Shown: positions 24,157 to 36,868 of the stretch, piece by piece
Position numbering within the stretch: the stretch's first letter is position 1
Layout: each line of letters starts with the position of its first letter
Assembly: GCA_021613535.1 (NCBI GenBank)
Contig: CP075496.1
Location: 1,674,001 to 1,738,000 of the forward strand
Source: Adineta vaga
Lineage: Eukaryota > Rotifera
Direction: 5' to 3'
DNA: 64,000 bases
The notes under the pieces: model-generated
What the model was told of the DNA's origin: nothing
What the model saw: only the letters and a program-made list of their open reading frames with translations
Databases searched by the model: none
Position numbers and translations under genes: made by a program

Positions 24157-26397
24157 ATGGTTGTTCATATAGGTGGCCTTGTGGCCGTTATTATTTTTTA
24201 TGTTCTTATCTTACTTGTGGGTATTTGGGCTGGACGAAAACAGAAATCATCGGAAAAATCACCCGATACAGAAGAGATTATGTTAGCAGGAAGGAATATT
24301 GGTTTACTCGTGGGAATATTTACAATGACAGCAACATGGGTTGGTGGTGCATATATTAATGGAACAGCTGAACAAGTGTTCTCAACTGGTCTTCTTGCAT
24401 GTCAAGCTCCATTAGGTTATGCGATTAGTTTAGTCGTTGGAGGATTGTTATTTGCACGACCGATGCGTAATGCTGGATATGTCACAATGTTAGATCCATT
24501 TCAACGAAAATATGGTCAACGAATGGGAGGATTATTGTTCATACCAGCATTATTAGGAGAAGTTTTTTGGTCAGCAGCTATTCTATCTGCATTAGGAGCA
24601 ACCATAAGTGTTATATTTACTGATGTGTCAATGACAGCTTCGATTATTATTTCAGGTAGATAAAAATATCGTTTAGAAAAACGATCTACCTTGGTCTTTT
24701 TCTAGCTGCTGTCGTGATCTTTTATACTCTTTTTGGTGGATTATATTCCGTTGCTTATACAGATGTTGTTCAACTTGGTTTTATTTTTGTTGGTCTTTGG
24801 TTAGCTGTTCCATTTGCACTGAGACATAAGGGTGTCGGTAGTATTATATCAACCTGGCCAGAATGGCGTGGTGAAATAAAAGAATCACAATATACAGAAT
24901 GGATTGATAGTATGCTTTTACTTATCTTTGGTGGAATACCATGGCAGGTTTGTTTGTTTGTTTAACTTTTTTGTCTTCAAATATTCGTTGAAAGTTTGAG
25001 TTAATGTGTCTAGACATAATTTAATAAGATTGCTTGACTAAATTCTTTGTTTTCATAATATTAAATAATTGAAGATCGATTTACAAGAAAATCAAAAATT
25101 TCTCATGCAAGAATTTTCTTTTTGATACGAAAAAATAAAATCAATTGTGAATCTATGTAAAACGATCTAATAAACTTTCGTAAAAGATTTGTTTTGCACA
25201 TTGTCTAGGTCTATTTTCAACGTGTTCTCTCGGCCAAATCAGCAAAGAAAGCAATGTATCTTTCATTTTGTGCAGCGGTTGGTTGTATTGTATTAGCAAT
25301 ACCACCTGTTTTAATCGGTGCAATTGCCAAATCAACAGGTTAGTTTTGTCTTTTTGATATCTTTCTATCGATTTTGAATTCTGTTCATCTTTCAGATTGG
25401 AATATGACCGATTATGATATTAATAAAGATATACGATCACCAGAAGCAACAAAATTAATATTACCATTAGTTTTATTACATTTATGTCCAAAATTTGTTG
25501 CATTTATCGGTTTAGGCGCTATATCAGCTGCTGTTATGTCGAGTGCTGATTCGAGTGTACTCAGTGCAAGTTCAATGTTTGCTCGGAATGTTTGGAAACT
25601 TGTTTTTCGTAATCAAGTATGTTACTATTTTCATAAAAAAAAAAGCTTTTTCTAAAAATTATCATATTCAATAACATTTTTGACTATACAAACATTTAAA
25701 TAGTAATTATTTCATGAAGTACTAAATGAATTGAGATGAACAAGAATAACTTAATTTTATTATTGATATTTATATACGGATATTTTAATAGGCATCAGAA
25801 CGTGAAGTTCTTTTGGTTATGCGTATTGGAATTTTTCTTGTTGGAGCTGGAGCTGCTGGTATTGGTATTCTTGTTTCTTCAATCTATGTTCTTTGGTATT
25901 TATGTTCGGATCTTGTCTATGTCATACTTTTTCCACAATTACTTTGTGTTGTTTATGTTCCACATACGAATACATATGGTTCATTATCTGCCTATATTGT
26001 TGGTTTTGTCTTTCGTATTCTCATTGGTGAACCATCATTAAATATTCCAACAGTGATCTCTTTCGGTCGATATATTCCACCCAAAACGTTATGTATGATT
26101 ATTAGTCTTTTAACTACTTTAATTATTTCATTTATTGCAAAAATTCTATTTGAAAATCGTGTTCTATCACCACAATTAGATGTTTTACATTGTCTTGTTG
26201 ATATACCAAATGAAACATTACCATTAAAAGAAAGTACAACAACTGATGAATTACATCAACAATCTCGTATTATTAAATCAACAATTCACCATGAACAACA
26301 ATCTCATCATCTCACTGAACCAATCATGATGATAAATACATCCTATTCTCCAAGTCAAGATACATTAAATACTTATGGAAATTCTTCTAAACAATAA
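24157..26397 (+). CDS. SLC5A7: high-affinity Na+/choline cotransporter (CHT type)
   Basis: Five exons (24157-24655, 24706-24947, 25209-25338, 25396-25616, 25792-26397) encode about 565 residues, close to the family's ~580. It imports choline with sodium for acetylcholine synthesis in cholinergic neurons. Sequence signs: TM1 [20 protein letters not shown], the family-typical [44 protein letters not shown], the [17 protein letters not shown] loop, and the [19 protein letters not shown] region around the second sodium-site helix. The C-terminal tail is Ser/Thr/His-rich and poorly conserved, as is normal for trafficking signals. It implies a cholinergic nervous system, so an animal genome. Intron 2 (261 nt) and intron 4 (175 nt) are longer than average here. 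Confidence 0.94.
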
Positions 26398-26930
26398 AAA
26401 AACAGTACATTGTATGTATTCATGTATAGATTTATTCCTTCCGGTGAATGTTGTTTTTCTTTCCTTGTATATCTGTACTTATCAATCAGTTAATTAGATT
26501 CTCTTGAAAATATTTATCTTAGTAAAACAAGAAATATTACACAAAACACATGTGGAAGGTGCTTTTCTTCTTCTTCCTCTGCGTTTGTAGTCAGATTAAT
26601 CATAATCGAAAAGAAAACAAATAAACTTACATATCAGTCTTTGAAACTTTCTCTCCAACATTGTGATTATGAAACAAACATATCATTTTCGCCTTCCACA
26701 TATAAAAAAAAAGCCAAGCATGATCAAAAATCAACATATCAAATTCTCCTATTTCTTCTTCTTGTTGTGTTTATCAATGTTTGATGTTGTCTACCGTAAT
26801 GAAAATGAAAATAAACAATTTCTTCAATGTTCCTTTGACCTTCTTATAATTTTAAATTTTATTTATTCATTCTTGCATTTAAATATATAGAAAGATAGAG
26901 AGAGAGATATTACAAAAATAAATTGACTTT
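26398..26930. other. convergent intergenic region
   Basis: About 530 nt between the 3' ends of the choline transporter (+) and the DUF547 gene (-). AT-rich, with a short GA run near 26897. No exon seen. Confidence 0.6.
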
Positions 26931-28203
26931 TTAATTCGATGTTGTTGGTGTGGAATCTGTTACAGGCATTGGATTATCATGATGATTGACCATCCAATCG
27001 AAGATTTTATAAGAGATACGTAAACCATCTTTCGAACCTTGACGATCGAGTAAAGTTTTTAATAAAGATTGTTTAGGTTCATCAATATATTTTGCAATCC
27101 ATCTTCAAATAGAACAAGAAACAAATAAATATAGATTGAAGAAAACTAAAAATAGTTTCTTTACCTTAAAACTTCGGTCTCCGATCGACCAAAATCATTT
27201 TTATACCAAAGAAATAATTTTGATAATCGAACTTCAGCATTTTCAAGAACAATATCAACTTCAGCATTACAATACGATGTTGTTGCCATATTTAGTGCTT
27301 TTTCTAGATTTGTTGACGAATAAATTGCTATCTGTGGACATGAACGTGCACCACTATTCAATGCAAAATGAATACGTGGATCACAACGACGCATTGCATA
27401 TCGTGCACGAGGGTCATTGAATGTAAAATGTCGTTGAGTGCAATTCGAATGAGGTTTATTTCCTGAATGAAAAGAATTAATATTTGAAAAAAGAAAAGAT
27501 TGACAATAAGAAGAAATTTCACCTCGTAAAATGCCATGTTCAATATCATCTAATGAATAGAAATAGGTTCCAACTTTGTAGGATGTTATTTTCCAAAATT
27601 GATTTAAATCAAGTACAGATTTAGGTAATTCATTAACAGATGCAATGCCATGAATTGTTAATACATTAAAAAGATCTTGAAGTATTATTAAAAAATATAA
27701 ATTTTCATTTTAAAAAACAAAAGAAAAAGGTTTTTTTTACTTATAAAAAAGGTTTTCCGTTCATTTTCTGTGACATTTTCAAGGCTAATTGTTGTTAAAC
27801 GATGAGCCATTTCACATAAATCATTATAGACATTACTTGCACGCAAACGACGATAGTTAACTAAACGACCGGATGGATCAATAAACATAGCTTTTACACT
27901 AATATTAACAAAGAAACAAATGCAATAAAATAAATCGTAATTCATTCGTTTACTTTAACATTTTCTTTTGTAATTCAATTGAAATTTGTACAGCATTGTA
28001 ACCATTTTTCGATTTCGTTTCATTTTCTTCATTAACTGGTGGAGATGATTTATATGAAACGGGATTTTCAAATGGTGACCAATTTAATGTGTTAAGTAAA
28101 CGTGGATTTTGAATTTCATCGAATTCATTCGTATTTTCATTCGTCGTTGTGCCATTCTCAGATGTTAATGAAGGTTGAATTCCATTAATTATTTTCACTC
28201 GAT
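26931..28203 (-). CDS. DUF547-domain protein (5' exon not found)
   Basis: Five exons join in phase: 28203-27954, 27898-27741, 27675-27523, 27462-27165 and 27102-26931, giving 343 residues without an initiator Met. The C-terminal ~220 residues carry DUF547 signatures: FNVLTIHGI, YSLDDIEHGILRG, DPRIHFALNSGARSCP and LFLWYKNDFG. The N-terminal ~85 residues are polar and unrecognised. The family's biochemical role is not established; in bacteria and plants it is often fused to redox or DEP modules. The first exon seen begins after a TTCCATAG acceptor and needs one base from upstream, so at least one 5' exon is missing. I found no convincing candidate up to 30500. Start therefore unresolved. Confidence 0.8.
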
Positions 28204-30538
28204 CTATGGAAATTAAGAAAAGGGAAAAAAAGAGACGTTAATGTTATTTTCTATTCCCTAAGTGTATATGTTTATGTTCGACAAATATTCATGTACATCT
28301 GCTTTAATTCTCGTTGGCATAACATGATATGACAGAAACATTTTAATCATCGATATAGTTCTTCATTTTTTGACAAGGTTAGAGAATTGTTGTTATTACA
28401 CTTTGTACTGATCAAATAAACGTCAAATAATTATCATCATAGAGTGTCAAAATATATCCAAAGAACAGAAAATCCAAATCGATTCGCGATTTTTTTTTCT
28501 TTTTGTAGAAAAATTTGACTTTAAACAAAATCGAATGACACACTTTTTCCTAATTTCCGTTTCATTAGATGTGTATTTATTCGACAACGGAAAAGACAGA
28601 TGTGTTTCACAACGAATGTAATCTATGTCGACGCATGATATGAATAATTACGTTTGTCGGTTCTTCCTGTTTCTTTCTTCCTCATTTTTTTTCTGTTATT
28701 GTGGTATTATGCGCGTATTTTCTAAGAACAAAAAGAAGAAGGAATTTTTCTTTCATCTAATTATTCGATACGGTGATATGTCGAAAGGTAGACAAGTATT
28801 CACGAAGAAATGAATGATGATGATGATGATGATGACGACGACGTTTGAATTTGTAAGCTGAAATCGATATTTATATGCCATAGATCTCTATTCTTTTTAT
28901 TCATATGACAACAAAAGAAAACTGAATCTATTGTGAATTTATATAATTAAATGAACATATACATTTATATTTATATGGATACATATATATATATATATAT
29001 ATTTATATTGATTCGTTAGTACGTTTTTTTTCTTTCTTTCTATTGATGTCGGAAGGTACGTATGAAAATTATGAAGACTGATCGATCAGCAAACGATCTT
29101 TTCTATCCAATATTGCACGCGAACAAAACGACGGAAAAGCACATATAAAGAAAAAATTCTGTTTGAAATAAATCAAAAACGAGAGAGACAGAGGGAAAAA
29201 GCCAAGTCTAACCAAGCATTTGACAGATCATTCATTTTTCAAGACCATATGTGTAAAATAAAAGGCAAAGAAAATAGAATACAGGTATTTAGAACGGAAA
29301 TGATTATTTGACTGCATACATTTTTCAATAAGACCGGAAATATTATTATTTCCTGACAAGTATAAATACAATACAAAAGCAAAGAGTAGTAAAAACCAAT
29401 TTGTTGTTTACAGATACTTCGTTTCTTTTATCAAACATCAAGATATATATATATATATTGAAGGAAAAAATTAGTTTCGTCATTTCTATCTGATGTTCGA
29501 TTGAATCTGTCGTACTGTATGTCAAATGAAATGAAGCAAAACACATGAGAGATAATTCTTAATGAACAATGATGTTCCGATAATTTTTCTCGAAGATTTC
29601 TTATGTTTAACGATGATATAGTTGAAATAACAAGAAAATGATGAATCAATTAATTGAATTACTCAATAGATCATATTTCGCTCGAGGTTTATTATTTCCT
29701 TGTCATCGAACATTTTGCTCATCGATTATCTTTCAATTAATACAAACTATACTTACAAAAAGGTCTTGAACTACTTGATCGACTATATCGAGACATTTCT
29801 AGAACCGAAGAAGAATTGTTTGAAGTTTAATTTGATCTTTGTGTTAATATTATTGTCGTTGTTAATAAGTAAACATTTATATATTCCTAGTAAAACATCA
29901 ATTGATCAATGAACGTTCAACATACTGAAAATCGTTTAAACGGCATCCGAACATTGCATAGAAAAAACACACATAGAGAGAGAGAGAGAAAATAAAACCC
30001 TTTCTTGCTCTCTTTCTTCTAGAGAGAAAATCCAATGACAGTATTTCCTCTTCTTATTCTTTTTTTTCCTCTGTATCTCTCGTTCTCTCTCATATGTTAT
30101 TATGTTGATCAACATCACCTTTTTCTCTCTCTCTCTTTCTTTACTACTTCTCCATTTTTTTTTGTCTTCTCTTGATGAATAATACTGTACTCAGCACGTA
30201 GCCAAAAATGACTGACAGGCGGAGTATAAGTGCACTAGACAATCGAATAAATTCAAAGATGAAAGTATGTTGAAGAAACGGAAATGGATGAGCACATCAA
30301 TAAGAATCTGATAGAAAAGAAACGAAGAGCCGAGGAGAATGTCAACCAAATCAATTTCATTTGTATGTTCTTCATCTTCTCCTTCACTCATCATCACTCT
30401 GTGTATTATTATTATTAGCACAAATCATTTTACAAGTACATAGAATGTTTTGATTAACACTAAAAGAGACAAGTTAAACAACAGTTCGCCATTTTCATCA
30501 ATTCACCGGTTTTTCGTACACGAATGATGTTGAAAATA
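28204..30538. other. long gap, presumed 5' part of DUF547 gene plus intergenic
   Basis: 2.3 kb with no supportable coding exon. It holds a GAT/GAC trinucleotide run (28814-28846), an AT dinucleotide repeat (28983-29001), a second AT run (29446-29459), GA and CT runs (29977-29990, 30125-30138), and many T-rich tracts. The missing first exon of the DUF547 gene probably lies here. Confidence 0.5.
28983..29001. repeat. AT dinucleotide microsatellite
   Basis: Nine or so uninterrupted AT units, seen directly. Confidence 0.85.
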
Positions 30539-32202
30539 TTATACAGGTAATGGAGATCGTCGATCAGGTAAATCCAATACAATATCCATATCAGGTGTAC
30601 AACTAAAATTCAAGAAGAACAACCGTTTTATTTTCTAATCAGCTTTTCTTCGAATTAAATCTTTCTTTAAATAATTGAACATCATCCTGAATTATATAAG
30701 AAAGAATTTCAAATAACCTACATTGGTAATGTTTCATGTCGAAAAACATGAGGAAATAAGGTTCGAGGATTGAATGCTTCTTTTTGTTGTTGTTTCAATT
30801 GTGCATTTAATTTTCTTATATGTTCAATTTCCAGTTCGATTAGACGAAGTTTTTCTTCTTGAATAAGAACTTCCTAGACCAAAGAAAAAAAACAAACAAT
30901 TGAATGATTACGAAAAGAAATCATCTGGATTCTTTACATCTCGCATACGTTCATTATCAAGTGCAACGAGAAGATACGATTTATGCATCGTTGAAAAGGC
31001 AGTCTACGAAAAAGAAAAAAAGATGATTTGAGAGAATAAATGAAATTGATCAAACCGTTGCTTGTTCTTCACGTATTTGTTCAACAGTTGATCGAACTTT
31101 TTCTAGATAACGTTGTTGTTGTTTTTCAAGAATACGTGTAAGTTCATCAACTTCTTCCTAGTATGATTAAAAAGCAAAGGAAATTCGAGATGTTTATTAA
31201 ATGATTCACAAACGGAGTTAAATAAATTGGTTTCATCGATCTCTTGTAATAATTTTTGAAGAACTCGTTCTTTTTCGGGATATTCTGTATCCTATAATAA
31301 TCAGAAGAAGAAGAAGAAGATTAAACTCTTCATTTTTTTGTAATCATTTACTTTATATGTTTTTAATCGTTTTAATAATTGTTGACATTCAATTATTTGT
31401 TGATCCAAAGTTGAAAGTTGATTTTCATACACTGGGAAAAGAGAAAAACTTTTGATTTGAAGAAAGAAATCACGATTTCTTTACTTTCTAATTCATTAAC
31501 AATTCTCTTTCGTTCACGATTAACAGCCTCGAGTAATTCTTGTTTTTCTTCGATTTGTTTTGTTTCAACGAGTGAAATTGTTTTCTTAAGTGTGAAAGAG
31601 ATGATACGTTTCATTTGCATTCGATCGAAACAATAAAAATTCTACTTTATATTGATCAAATCGACGTAAATTAGTTGCGACAGTTTCATGACTTGAACGT
31701 TCCGTGTTAATAATCATCTCTCGTATTTGAGCGTTCGCTTCTTTCAATTCATATTCTCGTTGAACATATGTTTCTATACGTGTTTGATACACTTGAAAAA
31801 GCAACGAGAGCTTTCTTTTATTGATTTCCTTGTAAGTAATCTTCACTTACTATGTAATTCTAAAGTTAACCATTGAATTTTCTCGGGATTTTCAGGAATA
31901 ATATGTTGATCAGGAGCAGAACTTTTACGTAAATGTCGACAACAAACATCTGAACATTTGTTTTCACCTCGTGCAGCTAAAAACATGATCGATTTTTGTT
32001 ACGAGTAAAATCAATAGAATGACTCACGAGGAGGATGAACAACTACAGTTGTTTTCGGTTTAGCTGGTGGTGCTGATTTTACTGGTCGTGTTTGTTGTCT
32101 CATCCATGGTGAATAATCAACAATTGTATTAGAAAATTTATTTTGAAATGTATTTAAACCAATTGCACCAGAGGATTGTCGACTGGATAGATTTGAACTC
32201 AT
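30539..32202 (-). CDS. C20orf96: C20orf96 homologue, coiled-coil protein
   Basis: Ten exons: 32202-32028, 31976-31851, 31791-31646, 31584-31485, 31431-31352, 31291-31214, 31157-31056, 31003-30938, 30873-30722 and 30602-30539. The product is 362 residues, almost the same length as human C20orf96. The middle is coiled coil; a DTEYPEKERVLQKLLQEI segment and the C-terminal ICTPDMDIVLDLPDRRSPLP motif match the vertebrate family. Its molecular role is unknown; expression in ciliated tissue is a common inference. A perfect 3' splice acceptor (TTTGTATTTCTAG) directly abuts the ATG, and the upstream same-strand gene stops exactly 100 nt away. This is the strongest single candidate in the window for a downstream cistron trimmed by trans-splicing. 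Confidence 0.88.
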
Positions 32203-32302
32203 CTAGAAATACAAAAGAAGAAGGCAAACACTTTAAAATATTATATATCAGACATTTCGACAAAGAAAAGCAAATTTAATTTAAGGCAAAATCACTAAGG
32301 AA

Positions 32303-33414
32303 TTATTTCATCATGTAATAATCACATTTCAGTATAGGACAATCGGCACGAATTCCTAATGGATAATAATCATAATAAAGTGTATAAGTTGGAAAGACTT
32401 GTTTATGTGTACCATCTTTATAGGCACCAGTTAATCCATATGATTCAAGTGAACGCATTGGATCAAGAATCACATCTGATGAACGAATTTTTTCACGAAA
32501 AATTTGTATTGAACGTGTTGGAAGATCGGTTTTATCAATAACCATTTTCGATAGAGCATATATACTCATATGATCAGGAATAGTTAAATGAACATGACCG
32601 GGATAGACATTATATGCATCAAATGTAATAAGGCGAAATTGAATAGTTACATATCTAAACATAAACTTGGATCAATGTCGGAATGAATAAAGATCAATGG
32701 ATGATTTTACTTGGGTTGATCGATTTCAAATGGTTCGTTAAATGGTCGTTTGATTTCTTTAATTGGTTTTTTTTCAAGAATAATATCAGTTGATGATGGT
32801 ACAGGTAATTGTTTAACATGTTGAAGTACTCCATTACTAGATTCTTCATCAAAAATCATTCGATAATCAATCGCTGTACCATCCGTTTGAAATAATTGTG
32901 TTAAAACAAATAAATCTTCTGATGATAATTCTGGTAAACGATCACGAATGACTATATTATTATATAATAAATCAATAGACTATTCTTTATTTTATTTGTT
33001 CTAGATTTTTACTTAATCGAAATTGTTCGTATGATAAAGAACCAATATTATATTTATCTATTAATTGACAAGCAGCAAGTAAATTCTTTTTCTGAACAGA
33101 AATCAATGAATTAATTCGTTTACAAACATCATTTAACTTCTCTGGTGTTTCTAAGATATCTTTCGTTCCTTTCGTCAATCGATCCTAAAGAAACAAACAA
33201 GAAGAAGAAGAAAATTTTCGACAAAAATGAAATTTTCATCTTTTACAAGTTCTTTCTGTCGACCAGTTTTCGCTTTCTTCTTTTTCTTCTTCGTTTTCTC
33301 CGTTGTTTCATCTGTTTGTTCTTGTAAAAGAGATTGAACAAATGATGATGCTGGTACTTGTTCAACGTTAGTTATTTCAATTGGTTTCACTTGTTCTTCA
33401 GGCACGACTTCCAT
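32303..33414 (-). CDS. EF-hand-like plus ubiquitin-like fold protein, unrecognised
   Basis: Four exons (33414-33247, 33184-33013, 32951-32711, 32654-32303) encode 310 residues. The N-terminus is acidic, then Lys-rich (KTKKKKKKAKTGRQKE). A helical region (about 75-150) looks like a pair of degenerate EF-hands (LIDKYNIGSLSYEQFR; LFQTDGTAIDYRMIFDEE). The last ~115 residues look ubiquitin-like, running from YVTIQFRLITFD to a conserved-looking CPILKCDYYMM end. I do not recognise an orthologue. It lies 100 nt upstream of the C20orf96 homologue on the same strand. The ATG is directly preceded by AAAG, an acceptor-like sequence after a T/C-rich tract. Confidence 0.75.
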
Positions 33415-33999
33415 CTTTAGAAGGAATAACAAACAGAATCATAGAAAAAGAAAAAAGAATCATGATCACTAACGATGCCATTCATCGTTAGTTTACCATG
33501 GCATCCATACGAACACATTGTTTGCATGATGCAAGTCGATTTCAATAAGGTAGAGAGCGCTGTTATTTGAGCTTTTATTCTAATTAAACGGAAAAAAAAG
33601 TACAATGTCAAAAAATCTATTCACACATTTTTTTAATTATATCAACTAATGAATAACTTATAATATGCTCTTTCTTATTCAAGCATGATGTTTATCGATA
33701 AGAATAACTTATGCGTTGAAACTAGGTTAATTATTATTGTCATTCGAATCTTCTATGGAATTCCTAAGCAAAATTGAATAAGACATTGATTGAGACAACA
33801 AAGAATACTCAAAAAAATATTCATATTGAATTAGTATGATGAAAATCGTTCGTTTCAAGGAACAACAAAAAATGTAAGTATAAGCTATAAAGAATGTGTA
33901 TTTTGCAAATCTTTTATTCGATATATTTGTTTTTCAACTAATCAAATACATGCAATTATTTAATAAAAATGAAACTAATGAATGTTATTTAATTGAAAT
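33415..33999. other. intergenic region
   Basis: About 585 nt between the FABP 3' end and the EF-hand/UBL gene start. AT-rich. One open frame (33417-33611) has no coding character or splice partner. Confidence 0.5.
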
Positions 34000-34581
34000 C
34001 TAATCAACACGTTTGTACCAACGACGAGCTGTGACATTTCCAGCTTTCATTTCCTAAACATTCGAAAATGAAATGAGAAGAACGAATAGAAAAGAATTTC
34101 TACTAACAATTTGTTGTTGTCCTTGATCATCAACCCATCGTGTAACAGTTGATTCTTTACCATTTTTATCACGCATTGTATGAACCCATTTATCATTTTG
34201 AAATTCGATTGTTGACTGAAAAAGATATAAGATTGGCTCGATTGATTAGACACGAAAATTTCATTAACTAACTTTAACAATTTCACCATCGAGACGATTT
34301 TCATCGAATTCAATACCTGGTGTAAAATCATACGAAGCACTTTTTAATGTTGATTCACTTTTAAGTGTCCATTGATCACCATTTTGACTAATAATCAATT
34401 TTGGTTTTATTAATTTAGCTGATTGACGAAGACCAAAACCGATGCCCTATACAATAACAATAAGAAATGCAAATCCATCATCCAATCTACTTACAATTTC
34501 TTTCAAATAATCATCAAAACGTTCTCCATCAACATATTCCCATGTACCTTGTAATTTTACAATACCACTTGAAGCTGCCAT
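34000..34581 (-). CDS. fatty acid-binding protein (intracellular lipid-binding family)
   Basis: Four exons (34581-34495, 34446-34273, 34215-34108, 34053-34000) encode 140 residues, the normal size. It folds as a ten-strand barrel carrying a fatty acid or similar ligand in the cytosol. Signatures: GTWEYVDGERFDDYLKEIGIGFGLRQ at the N-terminus, and TVTRWVDDQGQQ then ARRWYKRV at the end, which supplies the Arg-x-Tyr type carboxylate-binding residues. The four-exon structure with introns after the first helix and in the mid barrel matches the animal FABP gene plan. Unlike most neighbours it has a TATA box close to the start and no splice acceptor before the ATG. Confidence 0.95.
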
Positions 34582-34630
34582 TATACGAAAAGAAGATTCA
34601 CGAATGATGAAACTTCAGATAGAACCTCTC

Positions 34631-34638
34631 TTTATATA
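34631..34638 (-). promoter_or_regulatory. TATA box of the FABP gene
   Basis: On the minus strand the sequence reads TATATAAA about 50 nt upstream of the ATG at 34581, giving a short 5' UTR. Good match to consensus and at a sensible distance. Confidence 0.6.
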
Positions 34639-35047
34639 GAGGTGTTTTCAAAGATAGAGATAGAGAGAGAGAAGAAAAAAAGGAATGTCGGGTAAAGTAC
34701 AGCAAAGAAAAATGCATAAATAAGCATTTCATATTTTGTTTTCTTATCAAAAAATTTCTTGGTTACATTTATATCATTCTAATTCCAACAAGTGGCAAAG
34801 GTGAAAAGATATTCGAATATTAGATAAGAACTATTTCATATTCTTATTCATCAGAAACATCGAGAAGATATGTTATAGAAGATATCTATCGATATGAATA
34901 AGTAAACCATTTTCCTGTACATTGTTAATATAAAATTAATTATATTTGTGGAAAAAAAGAAGCAAGTTGAGAATACATAAACAAATACTACTAAAATAAT
35001 CTTATTTAAAAATAAAATAAATAGCAAAAAAGTAAATAAGCGTTCTT
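34639..35047. other. intergenic region
   Basis: About 400 nt between the FABP promoter and the UBAC1 3' end. Purine-rich near 34658-34680, otherwise AT-rich. Nothing else seen. Confidence 0.5.
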
Positions 35048-36868
35048 TTAATCACTATCATCATCGAAATCTCCACTAATACTTCCCGTTGTTCGAGAAA
35101 GATTTTCTTCGTGTTGATCACTATCAATTCGAGTTGCTGTTGATATACTCATATTTTCCTTTTCAGCATGATAAATTCGACTGATTTGTAAAAGCATATT
35201 TCCAATTTCGGGATCACTGAGATAATTTGTTATTGATGTTGGATTTTCTGAGATTTGTAACATAACTAAAAATGAAATTGAAAGTCTTTTAATACATCAA
35301 ATGATGAAATTTACTAAAGAATGTTTTCGGATTATTTAATGTTCTTTGCACAATAGGATTTTGCATGATTGCTTGAAAAATACTGGAATTAGGATCGAGA
35401 CCTTGTTCACTTTCAGCATCATTCATATTTTGTTGCTGTTGTCTATCACTAAGAAGATATTCACACTAAAAGAAAACGAAAAGAATTTGAAAAAAATTCC
35501 AAAAGAAAAACTTTCTTACAGCTAAGTTTTTATCATTATTAAACATTCGTAATGCAGTGACGATATCATCATGAGCAAAACCGATTTCTTTTAATGATTG
35601 AATTGCCTAGAATAACAACATTCAAAGATAATTAGAGAAATTAGTTTTCATTGCATTACCTTAGCATTCGGTTGAAAACGTTGTTGTCGAAATTTTCGAA
35701 AGGATATAAAATGACCATTTCGAGAAAACAAAGGTGTTCGTTCTATTTCCTATACATAAGATAAAGATCAAGAATATTCATAGCAAAAAAAAAAAGATTA
35801 ATGAATTACAAATTTATTCGGTTCTGATGGTTCATTTTCGTGATCACTTTCATCATTATCATCTGTAATATCAGGCTTTGTTAGAAGTAATTCCATTGCC
35901 GCATGAATATCATATCTAAATCAAATGAATCATTTTTTTTATGGAATGAAATTTTGAAATTAAACTTTGTTCGTTTGAGTCCAATACGTGCTTGTTGTTC
36001 AGTAAAACCCATATCAACTAATTTACTTATTTGACGACGACGCGTTTCGAGATCTTCTGAAGATGTTGACACTGTTGTTGGATTAGGTATTTCATCGGTT
36101 GATGAACGAAGAAGAAATTCTAATCAAGAAATTTACATAGATAAATGATAAGGATTGTCTATTTCAATTACCTTCAGCTTGTTTAAAGATATTTTCAGCA
36201 TCCGGATGACACCAAAGTAATTTTTGTGAAGTTTCAATTAGAGTTATTAAAATACGATTAAGATCAGTTCGAAACTATTGATAAAAGAAACATATTAATG
36301 TGATTTAATCTAACAAAATAGTTGAATTTACTTCTGTTCGAGCTGTTAATCGATAATCTCGATTGATTGAACGCGAAGCTTTCGGAAGATCTTGTGTACG
36401 ATTTTCAATTAATGCTGCATCAACTGTCGGAAAAGTTGCTGTCTGTTCAGTTTTTGGAGATGATACAAGTCTCTTTGTCGCTAATAAATATTCATCTAAA
36501 CGACAATCAATGTCAATTTATTCATTTATTTTATTCTTCTCACCTCCATCTTTAACATTTTGTTGAGCTAAAGTTTTCTCCTCATCAACAAGTCGTTTTG
36601 ATCCAATGGAAATTAATTTATAATTTTCAATTTCATCTAATGAGATATGATTTCGATTCGTTGCAAGTGTTGTAAACGATGATCGTCGATAGTTAAATGA
36701 ACTAACATTATTCATGAGAAATTGTCTAACAGCAGAATATTTCACATCAGCAAATGTATTTTTTTCGACAGAAAAAACGTCTTCATACGTTAGACCAGTT
36801 TTAAACCATATTTTCAATGTAATACGATGTGAATGTTCATTAAATGATGAACTTGCTGTTCCTCGCAT
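35048..36868 (-). CDS. UBAC1: UBAC1 (KPC2) homologue, UBA-domain protein
   Basis: Nine exons: 36868-36544, 36495-36332, 36274-36172, 36119-35966, 35915-35810, 35749-35660, 35606-35520, 35465-35315 and 35265-35048. The product is about 465 residues (human ~405). Order: ubiquitin-like N-terminus; FRTDLNRILITLIETSQKLL region; UBA1 around LVDMGFTEQQARIGL; a basic linker (SFRKFRQQRFQ); UBA2 around LKEIGFAHDDIVTALRM; an STI1-like stretch IFQAIMQNPIVQRTLNNPK; then SDPEIGNMLLQISRIY. Human UBAC1 partners the RING protein KPC1/RNF123 and delivers ubiquitinated cargo to the proteasome. An acceptor (TTTCTTTCTAG) ends 15 nt before the ATG, with the frame open between. So either a leader is spliced on here or another coding exon lies upstream. 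Confidence 0.93.

Noticed and set aside
28625-28813. 62-codon plus-strand open frame
   Set aside because: Isolated, low-complexity (Phe/Lys), in a microsatellite-rich gap.
30191-30421. Minus-strand open frame beginning with an acidic MMSEGEDEE-like peptide, considered as the missing first exon of the DUF547 gene
   Set aside because: Its possible donors leave phase 0, but the DUF547 exon at 28203 needs phase 1. The rest of the frame is non-coding in character.
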